A DNA stretch of 42,518 bases, taken from contig JAPLMX010000188.1 in the NCBI GenBank assembly GCA_026386805.1, forward strand, positions 1 to 42,518, given 5' to 3'. Numbering within the stretch: position 1 is the stretch's first letter; every line of letters starts with the position of its first letter. Positions 20,124-28,417 of this stretch are shown here, piece by piece. The DNA is from Phycisphaerae bacterium. GTDB taxonomy: Bacteria; Planctomycetota; Phycisphaerae; Sedimentisphaerales; Anaerobacaceae. A program made the position numbers and the translations under genes. Under the pieces are notes generated by a model that ran no database searches, was not told the origin of the DNA, and saw nothing but the letters and a program-made list of their open reading frames with translations.

Positions 20124-21374
20124 ATGATGGATGATGGATTGCGAATGATGGAGTCTGCGAAAGGCCGCCAGCCAATACACGCACTTTACTGCATTCTCGA
20201 CAATCGTTGCGGCGGCCCGCACCGGCTGGCGCACGCGGTGGCCTGCCGGTTGCGGCAGGACCAAGTCGAGACGGTCTTTCTGCTCGGATACAAGGCCGGC
20301 GCGACGTGGCGTCCCGACGGCTTTCCGTCGTTCCTGTGCCGGCATATCCAGTGCTTTCGGCGTCAGGCCCCGGTCTCGAACTTCCTACGCTTCTGCGTGG
20401 CGCTGCCCCGCAACCTGCTTTACCTGCGCCGAATCATAAAATCGAACGGCATCGACCTCGTCCACGTGGATGGCGTCACCAACTTCGTGCCGGCCCTGGC
20501 CGGCCGCTTGGCCGGCAAGCCGGTCGTCTGGCTCTACAACGACTATCTGCCCAGCCCGCTCCGCCGCCTGCTCCTGCCCCTCGTGACCGCCCTGGCCTCC
20601 ACGGTCGTCGTCCAGGGCCACTGCCTCCGGCAGTCACTCACCGCCGGCCGGTTCCGCCTGCGGGACAAGACCGTCGTCCTCTATTCCGCCGTCGATCCCG
20701 GCAAATTCACCGCCGACGAAAACACCTGGGCCCTGCGACGGCACCTCCGGCAGGAACTGGGCATCCCGGCCCAGTGTACCGTCATCGGCACCGTGCGAAA
20801 CCTCAATCGCCTGAAGGGTTTCACGCACTTCCTCGAAGCCGCCGCCAAGATCAAGGAGAAGATCGGGCCCGTGAAATTCCTGGTCGTGGGCCGCAAACTG
20901 GACACGGACCCGGGGTACTGGGACCACCTCCAGCAGCTCACCGCCCGGCTGGGCCTGGAGCCGGACGTCCTCTACACCGGCTTTCGGGACGATATCCCGG
21001 CGATCCTGACCGCCCTGGACCTGTTCGTGCTCGCCTCCCTCCAGGAATCCTGCCCCGTGGCCCTGCTGGAGGCGATGGCGATGAAGGTGCCCGTGGTGGC
21101 GACGGACGTGGGCGCCGTCCGGGAAATGGTGACGCACGACGAGACCGGTCTGGTGGTCCCGCCCGGCGATTCCGACGCCCTGGCGCAGGCCGTGCTCGCC
21201 TATTTGGCCAAACCGCAGCCGCAGGTCCACACGATGGTCGAGGCGGCCCGAAAAAGGGTGGAACAGGACTTCACCGTCCAGACCATCGCACGTCAACAGG
21301 GACACCTCTACGAGAAGCTGTGCCGGGCACGCGATAAGATATTTCCTCACGCCGGTTCGGAAGAAACCCGGTAG
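20124..21374 (+). CDS. GT4-family glycosyltransferase
   Basis: The start lies among several in-frame ATGs (20124, 20127, 20145, 20148); AAAGGA precedes 20124 at close spacing. The 416-residue GT-B enzyme has an N-terminal Rossmann domain ('CGGPHRLAHAVACRLRQ', 'LVHVDGVTNFVPALAGRLAGKPVVW') and the GT4 C-terminal domain. The C-terminal domain shows 'IGTVRNLNRLKGFTHFLEA', 'VLYTGFRDDIPAILTALDLFVLAS' and the nucleotide-sugar-binding ESCPVALLEAMAMKVPVVAT (E-x7-E). It would add a sugar from a nucleotide donor to the lipid-linked repeat unit at the cytoplasmic membrane. The sugar is unknown. It begins 5 bases after the radical SAM stop, so the pair is co-transcribed. Confidence 0.88.
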   Translation: MMDDGLRMMESAKGRQPIHALYCILDNRCGGPHRLAHAVACRLRQDQVETVFLLGYKAGATWRPDGFPSFLCRHIQCFRRQAPVSNFLRFCVALPRNLLYLRRIIKSNGIDLVHVDGVTNFVPALAGRLAGKPVVWLYNDYLPSPLRRLLLPLVTALASTVVVQGHCLRQSLTAGRFRLRDKTVVLYSAVDPGKFTADENTWALRRHLRQELGIPAQCTVIGTVRNLNRLKGFTHFLEAAAKIKEKIGPVKFLVVGRKLDTDPGYWDHLQQLTARLGLEPDVLYTGFRDDIPAILTALDLFVLASLQESCPVALLEAMAMKVPVVATDVGAVREMVTHDETGLVVPPGDSDALAQAVLAYLAKPQPQVHTMVEAARKRVEQDFTVQTIARQQGHLYEKLCRARDKIFPHAGSEETR

Positions 21375-21449
21375 GGGCTTTACACGACCCGTGGTTTCAT
21401 GTATGAAATCAGACGATTTTGTTTGAATTGGAGTTGTTGGGCCGACACC

Positions 21450-22340
21450 ATGACCTTGTCGATCGTCATCGTTAACTACAACACGGAGAGACTGCTGAAA
21501 GGCTGTCTCGAATCGGTCTATGCCGGCGCCAACGGCACGCCGCTCGACATTTGGGTCGTAGACAACAATTCCCGCGATGGCAGCGTCGCGATGGTCAAGT
21601 CCCTGTTTCCCCGGGTTCGGACGATCGAGAATGAATCCAACGTCGGCTTTTCCCGGGCGAACAACCTGGTGGTCTCCCAGAGCCGGTCGGACTACATCCT
21701 CCTGCTGAACCCGGACACGCTGATCCTCGACGACGCCATCGAGCGGATGGTCCGGTTCATGGACGCGCATCCGCAGGCCGGGATTGCCGGCTGCAAAGTG
21801 CTCAACGGGGACGGCACACTCCAATTGGCCTGCCGGCGCAGCATTCCGACGCCGGAGGTGGCCTTCTACCGGCTGACCGGGCTCAGCAAGCTCTTTCCCC
21901 ACAGCCGGACCCTGGCCAGGTACAATATGACCTACCGCAGTCCCGCCGAGACGCAGGAGGTGGACGCCATCTCCGGGGCCTTTCTGATGATCCGCCGAAA
22001 AGTGGTCGAGCAGATCGGGCTGCTCGATGAACGGTTCTTCATGTACGGCGAAGAGCTCGATTGGTGCCTGCGGGCCAGGCGGGCGGGCTGGGCCGTCATG
22101 TACTACCCGGACGCCCGGATCGTCCATTACAAGGGCGAGTCCACCAAGTACAACAGCCGCAAGGCCGCCATCGAGTTCTACCGGGCCATGTACCTGTTCC
22201 ACAAGAAGCACTTCGCCGCCGCCTACTCGCCCGTCACCAACTCGCTCATCTATGCCGGCATCTTCCTTAAGGCCCTATGCGCCTGGCGCAAGCTTCTCTT
22301 CCCAGCATCCCCCCGCCCCGGGGCCAAAGACGGAAGGTAA
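21450..22340 (+). CDS. GT2-family glycosyltransferase (rhamnosyltransferase-like)
   Basis: ATG 21450 starts exactly at the conserved N-terminus (MTLSIVIVNYNTERLLKGCL); an ATG at 21399 adds 17 atypical residues. The 296-residue protein shows WVVDNNSRDGS, 'NVGFSRANN', LLLNPDT (the DxD equivalent), 'AISGAFLMIRRKVVEQIGLLDERFFMYGEELDWCLRARRAGW' and 'HYKGEST'. This is the WbbL-like subgroup that often transfers rhamnose. A C-terminal hydrophobic stretch may attach it to the membrane. It is the last plus-strand gene of the block and is convergent with a radical SAM gene 50 bases away. Confidence 0.88.
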   Translation: MTLSIVIVNYNTERLLKGCLESVYAGANGTPLDIWVVDNNSRDGSVAMVKSLFPRVRTIENESNVGFSRANNLVVSQSRSDYILLLNPDTLILDDAIERMVRFMDAHPQAGIAGCKVLNGDGTLQLACRRSIPTPEVAFYRLTGLSKLFPHSRTLARYNMTYRSPAETQEVDAISGAFLMIRRKVVEQIGLLDERFFMYGEELDWCLRARRAGWAVMYYPDARIVHYKGESTKYNSRKAAIEFYRAMYLFHKKHFAAAYSPVTNSLIYAGIFLKALCAWRKLLFPASPRPGAKDGR

Positions 22341-22372
22341 GAAGGTAAGAACGTAGGAAGGTTGGAACGCCT
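22335..22372. repeat. AAGGTAAGAAGGTAAGAACGTAGGAAGG low-complexity tract
   Basis: Short tandem AAGGTA/GAACGTA units between two convergent genes. A related tract (AAGAGGTAGGAACGTCAGAAGG) lies at about 24620-24645, inside the GT39-like coding sequence. Confidence 0.6.
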
Positions 22373-22390
22373 GCTCGCCTTCTTGTCCTC

Positions 22391-23506
22391 TCAACTCCTT
22401 GTCTCTGCACCCCTGCGCCTCCGCGCAAGAACGCCCCGGGACCAGACGAAACCGGGCAGCATCGAGCTCATTTTGAGCAGGACCGGAACACTGCGCGGGA
22501 TGCAGTCGCGGCAAACGGCAAACGGGTTCTGGCGCCGGCGGAACTGGCGGCGGAGCGCCTGCATCCGCGGGCCGTTCCACACCGCCTCGAACCCTGCCTC
22601 GAACACGTTGCCGGCGGAGAAGCTCTCGTTCGTATACGTCGCACAGCACGGGGCCAACTCGCCCCGGACCGAGATGAAACACTGCACCCAGGGCAGCAGG
22701 CACACCTGGTGATCCAGGGCCGCGTCCCGCTGGACGTAGATAGATCGATACGCGGCGAAGTCGGCAGCGATCTCCTTGAGGTTCGTGCGAACCCCCAGGC
22801 GCTTCGCGCGTGCGCGGCCCTCCCGCACGGCCCGGTACAGGCCGTCGAAATCCACGTCCCGGCCGATGGCCTCGCGCTCTTTCCCGATGCCCGTGACCTG
22901 AAGCGGGCGAAAGAAGACGGTCCCGATGTTCCGTCGCCGGGCCAAGTCCACGATGTCCGGGATCTCGGCCCAGTTCTCCTTCAGGATGACCACGTCGAAG
23001 CGCAGCTCCGGCGTGCGGCTCTGGCATTGCCGCTTGATCTCCTCCAGTTGCCGGACGCCGTCGAGGATCCGGTCGAAGCAGTCCTGGCGGCGGACGGCCT
23101 GATAGGTCTGAGCCGTCGCGGCGTCGATCGAGATTTTCAGGGTATTGAGCCCGGCTTCCACCAGCCCCCGGGCCAGCTCGGCCTTGCACAGCAGCGTGCC
23201 GTTGGTCGGGATCATCGTCGAGGCCCCGCGCTGCGCGGCGTGGGCGATCATGGCGACGAGATCGGGGTTCAGCAGAGGCTCACCCGCGCCCGAGAGCGTC
23301 AGCCGTCGCGGCTGGATCTGGTCGAACAGACACTGGAAGTCGGTGAGCGAAAGGTGCTGGGGGTGCTTGATGACTTCGTTGCGCACGCACATGTAGCAGG
23401 CCAGGTTGCAGTGGGTCGTCACCTCAAGCTGGACATAGTAGGGCCGGCCGCACACCTCGGGCCTACGCACGACCTCCCAGGCTTTTCTCACAGACTGCCA
23501 ATCCAT
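22391..23506 (-). CDS. Radical SAM/SPASM domain protein
   Basis: 371 residues from ATG 23506, with GTGAG upstream. The radical SAM motif is CNLACYMC (about residues 33-40). Then come LSGAGEPLLNPDL, which is the GGEP position, 'MIPTNGTLLCKAELA' and 'LKISIDAATAQTYQAVRR'. C-terminal cysteines (CLLPWVQCF, LAPCCATY, CRDC) match SPASM auxiliary clusters. It is the second such enzyme beside the polysaccharide genes but is clearly different from the one at 18961. On the minus strand it follows the GT39-like gene by 87 bases, with a palindrome between. The substrate is unknown; modification of a glycan, lipid or peptide are all possible. Confidence 0.87.
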   Translation of the reverse strand: MDWQSVRKAWEVVRRPEVCGRPYYVQLEVTTHCNLACYMCVRNEVIKHPQHLSLTDFQCLFDQIQPRRLTLSGAGEPLLNPDLVAMIAHAAQRGASTMIPTNGTLLCKAELARGLVEAGLNTLKISIDAATAQTYQAVRRQDCFDRILDGVRQLEEIKRQCQSRTPELRFDVVILKENWAEIPDIVDLARRRNIGTVFFRPLQVTGIGKEREAIGRDVDFDGLYRAVREGRARAKRLGVRTNLKEIAADFAAYRSIYVQRDAALDHQVCLLPWVQCFISVRGELAPCCATYTNESFSAGNVFEAGFEAVWNGPRMQALRRQFRRRQNPFAVCRDCIPRSVPVLLKMSSMLPGFVWSRGVLARRRRGAETRS

Positions 23507-23539
23507 CGGTTACTCACGATCGCAGCACGACAGCGTAAC

Positions 23540-23556
23540 TTGACGTCGGACGTCAA
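23540..23556. promoter_or_regulatory. Perfect palindrome TTGACGTC-G-GACGTCAA, possible operator
   Basis: Two 8-base arms around one central base, located between the GT39-like stop and the radical SAM start. No T-run follows on either strand, so it is not a terminator. On the minus strand it also contains a -35-like TTGACG. Confidence 0.45.
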
Positions 23557-23593
23557 AAGATGAGCTTGTCCCTCGAAATCCGAATCTGATGCC

Positions 23594-26011
23594 TCATGGC
23601 TTCGGCCGTCCTGTGCTATAGATGGTCAGGGTCTTCTTGCTCCGCCGGTCGACCAAGACCGAGTATTCGCGGCGCCATTGGGCCGGAACCTGAATGTCAC
23701 CCCCATCGTCTATCACCACGGCATAGTCCCCCCGCCGGGAGTTGGGATATTGCCCATAGAGGAGTCCCTGGCGTTGGCCATAGAAGCTGATGCGGATGTC
23801 CGGCACGGCCACTACGTCATTGGCCTCCGTATTCTGCCGGAGCCATTCGGCGGCCGCGAGGTAGCCGGCCTTGTTCCCCGGCGAGGGCAGCACGAGCTTG
23901 GGCAGGCACACCACGATCCCCACCGCCACGAGACCGTGGAACCAGGCCGATTGCCGCTGGGCAAAGGACAGCCACTCCAGACGCGGCAGCGGAGGGAGGT
24001 AGCTGAGCCAACGTGCCATAACCTCAATCCCCACCGGGACATAGAAGATGGTCAGAGCGATCATTCCCATGCTGTATCGTCTGTCGTCTCCGAGTCCGAA
24101 GACGGTGTGCCGCCAGAGGATCAAGGCGAAGTTGACCGCCACAATCGCCACCATCAGGACCCGCTCCGTGCGCTGGGCCTGGTATCGCAGCCGCCAATAA
24201 AGCCCCAGCAGCCACGGCACGAAGAAGACCACCATGAGGTTCTCCGCCACGGCGGCGAAGGCCCGATCCACCGCCTCCGGCAGCAACTCCAAACCCGCGC
24301 GTTGAAAAAGGGGACATTCTACTTTTTCCTCATTCACCCGGCCCGCAGAGGGCGCGCCGGGCCTGGACAAAAAAGTAGAATGTCCCCTTTTCTCTTGAGT
24401 CGTGAGAACTCGTATTCTCACCAACTGGCAGCTTTGCAGCCCGCCGTCATCGGCGATGATATTGAGCTGATATTCCCCCTCCTGCCCGGAAGTGGGCCGC
24501 CAGCGAAAGACCCCATCCTGGATGCCTGCACCGGCGGGCGGCTCACTCGCCAAGTGCACGTACCACACGGCCGTACCCGTCCGTATTCCGGCCGACGGAG
24601 AGCGGAGGACGGGGGACGGCAAAGAGGTAGGAACGTCAGAAGGTGAGAAAGCAGGAAGCGAACTCTTGCCTTCTTCCGTTCTGATCTTCTTATTTTCTGC
24701 CTTCTGTCCCCGGTCCCCGGTCCCCGGTTTCCCGTTGCCAACCTCCCAGGAGTCTCCGCGCTCCCCGCCCGAGAGCCGATAGACCGGCACCGTGTCGGCC
24801 GGACGGCTGTCCTCGCCAAAGGCGTAGAAGGCCACGTCCTCATACTCCCAGGTGCCCGCCGGGGATTCCTGGAGGATCGCCTGCCTTTCCCGTTCCTCCA
24901 TCGTGTAAAGGTGCCGCAATTGCTCCGGCGACCAGAACCGGTGCACGCCGTGCAATCCGGCCCGGGCGTCCGCCCGTGCATACGCGTAGAAGGCGATGCC
25001 CTCGTAGCCCCACACGGACCGAGAGTACGTCGAGAGCAGCCGGCGTTTTTCGTTCTCCTCGGCGGTCCAGAAATGACTCCCGAGACACATCGACCAGAAC
25101 TGATAAACCGGCCGGGACCCGACCGGAACCCCCACGAGCGAGAAGGTCAGCGGGTAGCCGGCCGGGTCGGTCGCATGGATCGGCAGCTCCAACAGCTCAT
25201 TCTCGGCAACTTCGAACTCCAGCGGATCAACGCCGGCCGCCTGGGGACCTATCGCATGGATGACGGGCGACGCACTGCTGATCGTGAGCGGCCGCAACTG
25301 GTGCGGGATGAGAATGCCCGTCGCCAGGACATTCGTCGCGGCCGGTACCAGGAAACCGGCCGCCAGCAGAATCCCCGCGCCGCACAGCGTCAACCTCCGG
25401 ACCCTCTTGCCGTCGGCGACCGATGCGAGTCCGAGAAACCCGTAGAGGACCAATTGGACGCATTCCGGGCGGATGAGGCATCCCAGCCCCGCGTCCAATC
25501 CCACCAGGGCGAGCACCCACCACCGCCGCCGGTGCAGCCCCCAGCAGAGCAGCCAAAACCCCAGGCCCAGAAACAGCACGTGCGGCCATTCCCGCAGGAT
25601 CTCACTGGCGAATTGGGCCGGGTAAGGCAGAACGAGGAGAATCAGCAAGGCCCAGAAGCTCCGGCCCGCTCCCACCAGGAGCTTGCCCAGGAAGTACAGC
25701 GGGATCAGGGCCAGCACTTGGCACAGAACCGTGACGCGCTGAGACGAATCCAGCCAGAGCCGCGCAGAGTCGCTGCCCGCGCAGAGGCTCGCGGCGCCGT
25801 GAGCGATCCACAGGATGAAAGGGTATCCCGGCGGATACGTCCGGGCGACACTGAGGTAATCGCCGGGGAGTCTCTGAGCCAGGCCGATGTAGAAGATCCC
25901 GTCCGGATTGACCAGAGCGGGCTTGTGGATCTGCTGAACTTGGATCAGCAGACAAAGCCCCGCCAGGATGCCAAGGCGCAAAACATCGGATTTCAGCAGT
26001 CCACGGTCCAC
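23594..26011 (-). CDS. GT39-like membrane glycosyltransferase with nested Ig-like and DUF5648 insert
   Basis: 805 residues from GTG 26011, two bases after the DUF362 stop. Residues 1-235 resemble the ArnT/PMT (GT39/GT-C) membrane part with the donor-site loop 'NPDGIFYIGLAQRL' (D37), about seven helices and 'YPPGYPFILWIAHG'. At about 247-300 an Ig-like domain begins ('PVIHAIGPQ...TDPAGYPLTFSLVGVPVG'). It is interrupted at 301-414 by two DUF5648-like repeats (HFWTAEENEKRRLL..WGYEGIAFYAYA; HLYTMEERERQAIL..WEYEDVAFYAFG) and resumes at about 478-536 ('GVFRWRPTSGQEGEYQLNIIADDGG'). Membrane segments resume at about 590-670. Residues 424-476 and 537-570 are encoded by repeat DNA. The enzyme would transfer a sugar from polyprenyl phosphate in the periplasm. 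Confidence 0.8.
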   Translation of the reverse strand: MDRGLLKSDVLRLGILAGLCLLIQVQQIHKPALVNPDGIFYIGLAQRLPGDYLSVARTYPPGYPFILWIAHGAASLCAGSDSARLWLDSSQRVTVLCQVLALIPLYFLGKLLVGAGRSFWALLILLVLPYPAQFASEILREWPHVLFLGLGFWLLCWGLHRRRWWVLALVGLDAGLGCLIRPECVQLVLYGFLGLASVADGKRVRRLTLCGAGILLAAGFLVPAATNVLATGILIPHQLRPLTISSASPVIHAIGPQAAGVDPLEFEVAENELLELPIHATDPAGYPLTFSLVGVPVGSRPVYQFWSMCLGSHFWTAEENEKRRLLSTYSRSVWGYEGIAFYAYARADARAGLHGVHRFWSPEQLRHLYTMEERERQAILQESPAGTWEYEDVAFYAFGEDSRPADTVPVYRLSGGERGDSWEVGNGKPGTGDRGQKAENKKIRTEEGKSSLPAFSPSDVPTSLPSPVLRSPSAGIRTGTAVWYVHLASEPPAGAGIQDGVFRWRPTSGQEGEYQLNIIADDGGLQSCQLVRIRVLTTQEKRGHSTFLSRPGAPSAGRVNEEKVECPLFQRAGLELLPEAVDRAFAAVAENLMVVFFVPWLLGLYWRLRYQAQRTERVLMVAIVAVNFALILWRHTVFGLGDDRRYSMGMIALTIFYVPVGIEVMARWLSYLPPLPRLEWLSFAQRQSAWFHGLVAVGIVVCLPKLVLPSPGNKAGYLAAAEWLRQNTEANDVVAVPDIRISFYGQRQGLLYGQYPNSRRGDYAVVIDDGGDIQVPAQWRREYSVLVDRRSKKTLTIYSTGRPKP
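24306..24391. repeat. 86-bp REP-like palindrome inside the GT39-like gene
   Basis: AAAAGGGGACATTCTACTTTTT (24306-24327) is matched by its exact reverse complement at 24370-24391: 22-base perfect arms around a loop with an inner CCCGGC/GCCGGG stem. It stays in frame and is translated (HSTFLSRPG..., EEKVECPLF). A degenerate relative, AAGGGGCCATTCTACATTT, lies at about 32355-32373. Confidence 0.9.
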
Positions 26012-26013
26012 GA

Positions 26014-27090
26014 TCAGCTCAGGCCATAGGCTTGGGCCAGCTTCTCATTAGGTTTGAACTTGAACTGGCACTGCTCGACCGGCGTGCCCAGGACCTGGAC
26101 TTTCGTCAGGTCGCCCTGGCCCATGCCGGCCTCGGCCATCGCCGTCAGATAGGGGATCTTGGACGTATCGAAGCCCATGATCCTGGTCGTCAGCGTGTCT
26201 AAGGCCAGCGAATCGAGGCTCGCCAAGGCGACCTTGGCATCCACCGGCGTGCCGCCGATGGGGCCGTTGCCTTCCATCGCCTCGAAGCCGTCGATCACGC
26301 TCAGGTCCGGCCAGATTTCCTGGGCCAAATGGAACATGTTGAAGTGCAGTGTCTCCTTCGGCGTGAAATTGTAGTCCAGGTGCGTCAGGCCCTTGTCGTT
26401 CTTCTTGCCATCGTTGAGCGGAGCGCCGATCAGAATGTTCTTGAGGGACAGGGTCGTCACGGCCCGGTCGTGCGTCTTCATCTTGGCGGCCGAGATGATG
26501 TACGTGTCACGGTCGAGGAACGTCGAGATGATCCGGATGGGGATCGGGCGGCTCTCTTTGCCGAACACGTAGCGATACACCCACGGCTCTTTGTTCAGGT
26601 CCACCAGCTTGATGCCGTACTCTTTCTCCAGGGGCAGGTAGCCGAAGCTCTGGTACCCTTCGAACGTCCCGTTGCGGGAGGGGGCAGACTCGCCAACAAT
26701 GATCTCACCCTTGAAGTGCGGCTTGAGGAAGTCAAGAATGGCCCGAATTTCATCTGCATGGGACGCAGCCAACTGGCGGGTAGTGGATACGAAGTTGGGC
26801 TTGACGAGGATTCTCTTCTTACTGCCAATGGACGCCAGGACTTCGTCCTGGATGTTCTTCAAAGCCTGGGAGATGATCTCCCGCCGGTCGTTGCCCTTGA
26901 CCAAGCTGACCTTCGCCGGCTTGGAGTATGGCGTGAAAAGCTGTTTCCCACCGTCTGCGACGGCCTTCTCGCTCTGCGCCGCTGCCCGGCCGGGCCTCAG
27001 CATCGTTGATCCAAACGCCGCCGCCATCGCGCCGCCGCCCAGACTCCTGAGAATCTCCCGCCGATTGAAGTGACCGAGACAGTTCGACAT
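26014..27090 (-). CDS. DUF362-domain protein with Tat-like leader
   Basis: ATG 27090 is preceded by AAGGAG at 8 bases. The 358-residue protein has a twin-arginine-like leader (FNRREILRSLGGGAMAAAF, then an Ala-rich region). The DUF362 core follows: 'ILVKPNFVSTT', 'EIIVGESAPSRNGTF', 'AAKMKTHDRAVTTLSLKNILIG', and 'SVIDGFEAMEGNGPIGGTPVDAKVALAS'. The K in the KPN motif and the KMKTH histidine are typical of the family, whose biochemical role is not settled. It is translationally linked to the GT39-like gene (two bases apart) and heads the minus-strand transcript that also carries the radical SAM gene. A role in envelope polysaccharide assembly is inference. Confidence 0.88.
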   Translation of the reverse strand: MSNCLGHFNRREILRSLGGGAMAAAFGSTMLRPGRAAAQSEKAVADGGKQLFTPYSKPAKVSLVKGNDRREIISQALKNIQDEVLASIGSKKRILVKPNFVSTTRQLAASHADEIRAILDFLKPHFKGEIIVGESAPSRNGTFEGYQSFGYLPLEKEYGIKLVDLNKEPWVYRYVFGKESRPIPIRIISTFLDRDTYIISAAKMKTHDRAVTTLSLKNILIGAPLNDGKKNDKGLTHLDYNFTPKETLHFNMFHLAQEIWPDLSVIDGFEAMEGNGPIGGTPVDAKVALASLDSLALDTLTTRIMGFDTSKIPYLTAMAEAGMGQGDLTKVQVLGTPVEQCQFKFKPNEKLAQAYGLS

Positions 27091-27331
27091 ACACACCGCT
27101 CCTTATATACTCTGGCCGTGCTGCATGGATTCAGACACCGCCCCATATCTTACCGAACCCGTCCCCCCAAGGCAATAACTCGCCCCCCGCCTTGCTGGGA
27201 ACTGAGGACCGACCACTGTCAACTGGTTTTCTTACCGACAGCCGCTCTTTCAACCGCCGATCAACGCTAGTGCACGCAGATTCCAGCCGGGCACTTCTCA
27301 CTTGCGACTCATACATGTGCGCGACATGGGT
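27091..27331. other. Gap between DUF362 and the methyltransferase operon
   Basis: No gene seen. It contains ACTGAGGACCGACCACTGTCAACTGG (27201-27226), related in reverse to a tract at about 32592-32625 on the other side of the defence-like operon. No clear terminator was found for the operon ending at 27332. Confidence 0.5.
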
Positions 27332-28414
27332 TCAAACGGGACAGACGTGCGTATCTTCTGGGGAGGCAGCGGACACCTTCGGTTCCCTTACGAGTGCCTG
27401 GATATGTCTTCCCATGACCTCGGCGAGCTTGACCGGTACCGCGTTGCCGATTTGCTGGGCGATATGTTTGTTCGACCCAGAAAACACGTAGCCATCTGGG
27501 AACGATTGGAGGGCGGCCGCTTCACGAAGGCTGATGGCGCGGTCCTGTGTTGGATGGCCATATCTGCCGTTCGACAGGCTGTGACAGCGTCCGGTTAGCG
27601 TGGGGGCGGGGGCATCCCAAGCCATCCGTCCGTAGACGTCGGTGTGGCCTTCATAGTTCCCAGTGTGGCACTCAAGCCGAAGGCTCTTAGGCCATGAACG
27701 CCTGTCACCTCCGTCGGGTGGCGTGTGGCGAAGGCGATCAAGGTTCAGGGGTGTGATAGATGCCGCAACATGATTCGGCATCTCGGAATGCATCTCGCCT
27801 TCGGCAATAGGCGGAAAATAGGAGATCGCTTGCCTTACGGTCCTGAACGGCAGCGCCCCCGCACCGTGCTTCGCGGGCGGCATTGAAGGTTGAATATGGC
27901 GCAGTGCAATCAGAACCAGTCGCCGTCGTTTCTGCGGCACCCCGAACTGCCTGGCATCTATGACATCGTAGACGTATTTGTAATCGTTTTCTTTAAGGAG
28001 ACGAAGGAATCGCCTGAACGTGCTGTTGCCCTTGACCCTTGCTATGCCGGGCACGTTTTCCATCAACACTTGGCCCGGAAGCGCGGCCTCAATGAGGCGG
28101 CCAAATTCCGAAAGAAGCGTCGCGTCGTGCCGGCACTCGCCGTTCTTGACCTGCTGGCTAAAGGGTTGACATGGGGCACAGCCGGCAAACAACATCTCGG
28201 CGAAAGGAGTCTCCTTGCTGTATTCCTTGAGGTCGGCGACAGATAGCTTTCGGATATCGGCTCTGACAAAGCGGGCGGGCGCGTTGTTGCGTTCGTAACT
28301 CTCACGACACTTCTCGTCGTCGTCGAAGCCGGCGATGACCTTGATTCCTGCGTCCAGCAAACCACGGGTCAGACCGCCTGCACCGCAGAAGAAATCAAAT
28401 GCCATCATTCCCAT
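27332..28414 (-). CDS. DNA (cytosine-5-)-methyltransferase
   Basis: 360 residues from ATG 28414 (GGGAG at spacing 8, overlapping the upstream stop). All main C5-methyltransferase motifs are visible: motif I FDFFCGAGGLTRGL (6-19), motif IV 'GCAPCQPFS' with catalytic C82, motif VI ENVPGI (119-124) and motif VIII QKRRRLVLIA (161-170). A short target-recognition region (about 200-275) follows, then motif IX 'APTLTGRC' and motif X 'GNAVPVKLA'. It methylates cytosine at C5 in an unknown short site. It is the last gene of a four-gene operon with vsr, a dual-GHKL protein and a receiver protein (3 bases after the receiver stop). Dcm/Vsr pairing is established; coupling to a kinase/receiver pair is not standard. 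Third codon positions look less GC-rich than in flanking genes. Confidence 0.93.
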   Translation of the reverse strand: MGMMAFDFFCGAGGLTRGLLDAGIKVIAGFDDDEKCRESYERNNAPARFVRADIRKLSVADLKEYSKETPFAEMLFAGCAPCQPFSQQVKNGECRHDATLLSEFGRLIEAALPGQVLMENVPGIARVKGNSTFRRFLRLLKENDYKYVYDVIDARQFGVPQKRRRLVLIALRHIQPSMPPAKHGAGALPFRTVRQAISYFPPIAEGEMHSEMPNHVAASITPLNLDRLRHTPPDGGDRRSWPKSLRLECHTGNYEGHTDVYGRMAWDAPAPTLTGRCHSLSNGRYGHPTQDRAISLREAAALQSFPDGYVFSGSNKHIAQQIGNAVPVKLAEVMGRHIQALVREPKVSAASPEDTHVCPV

Positions 28415-28417
28415 TGC

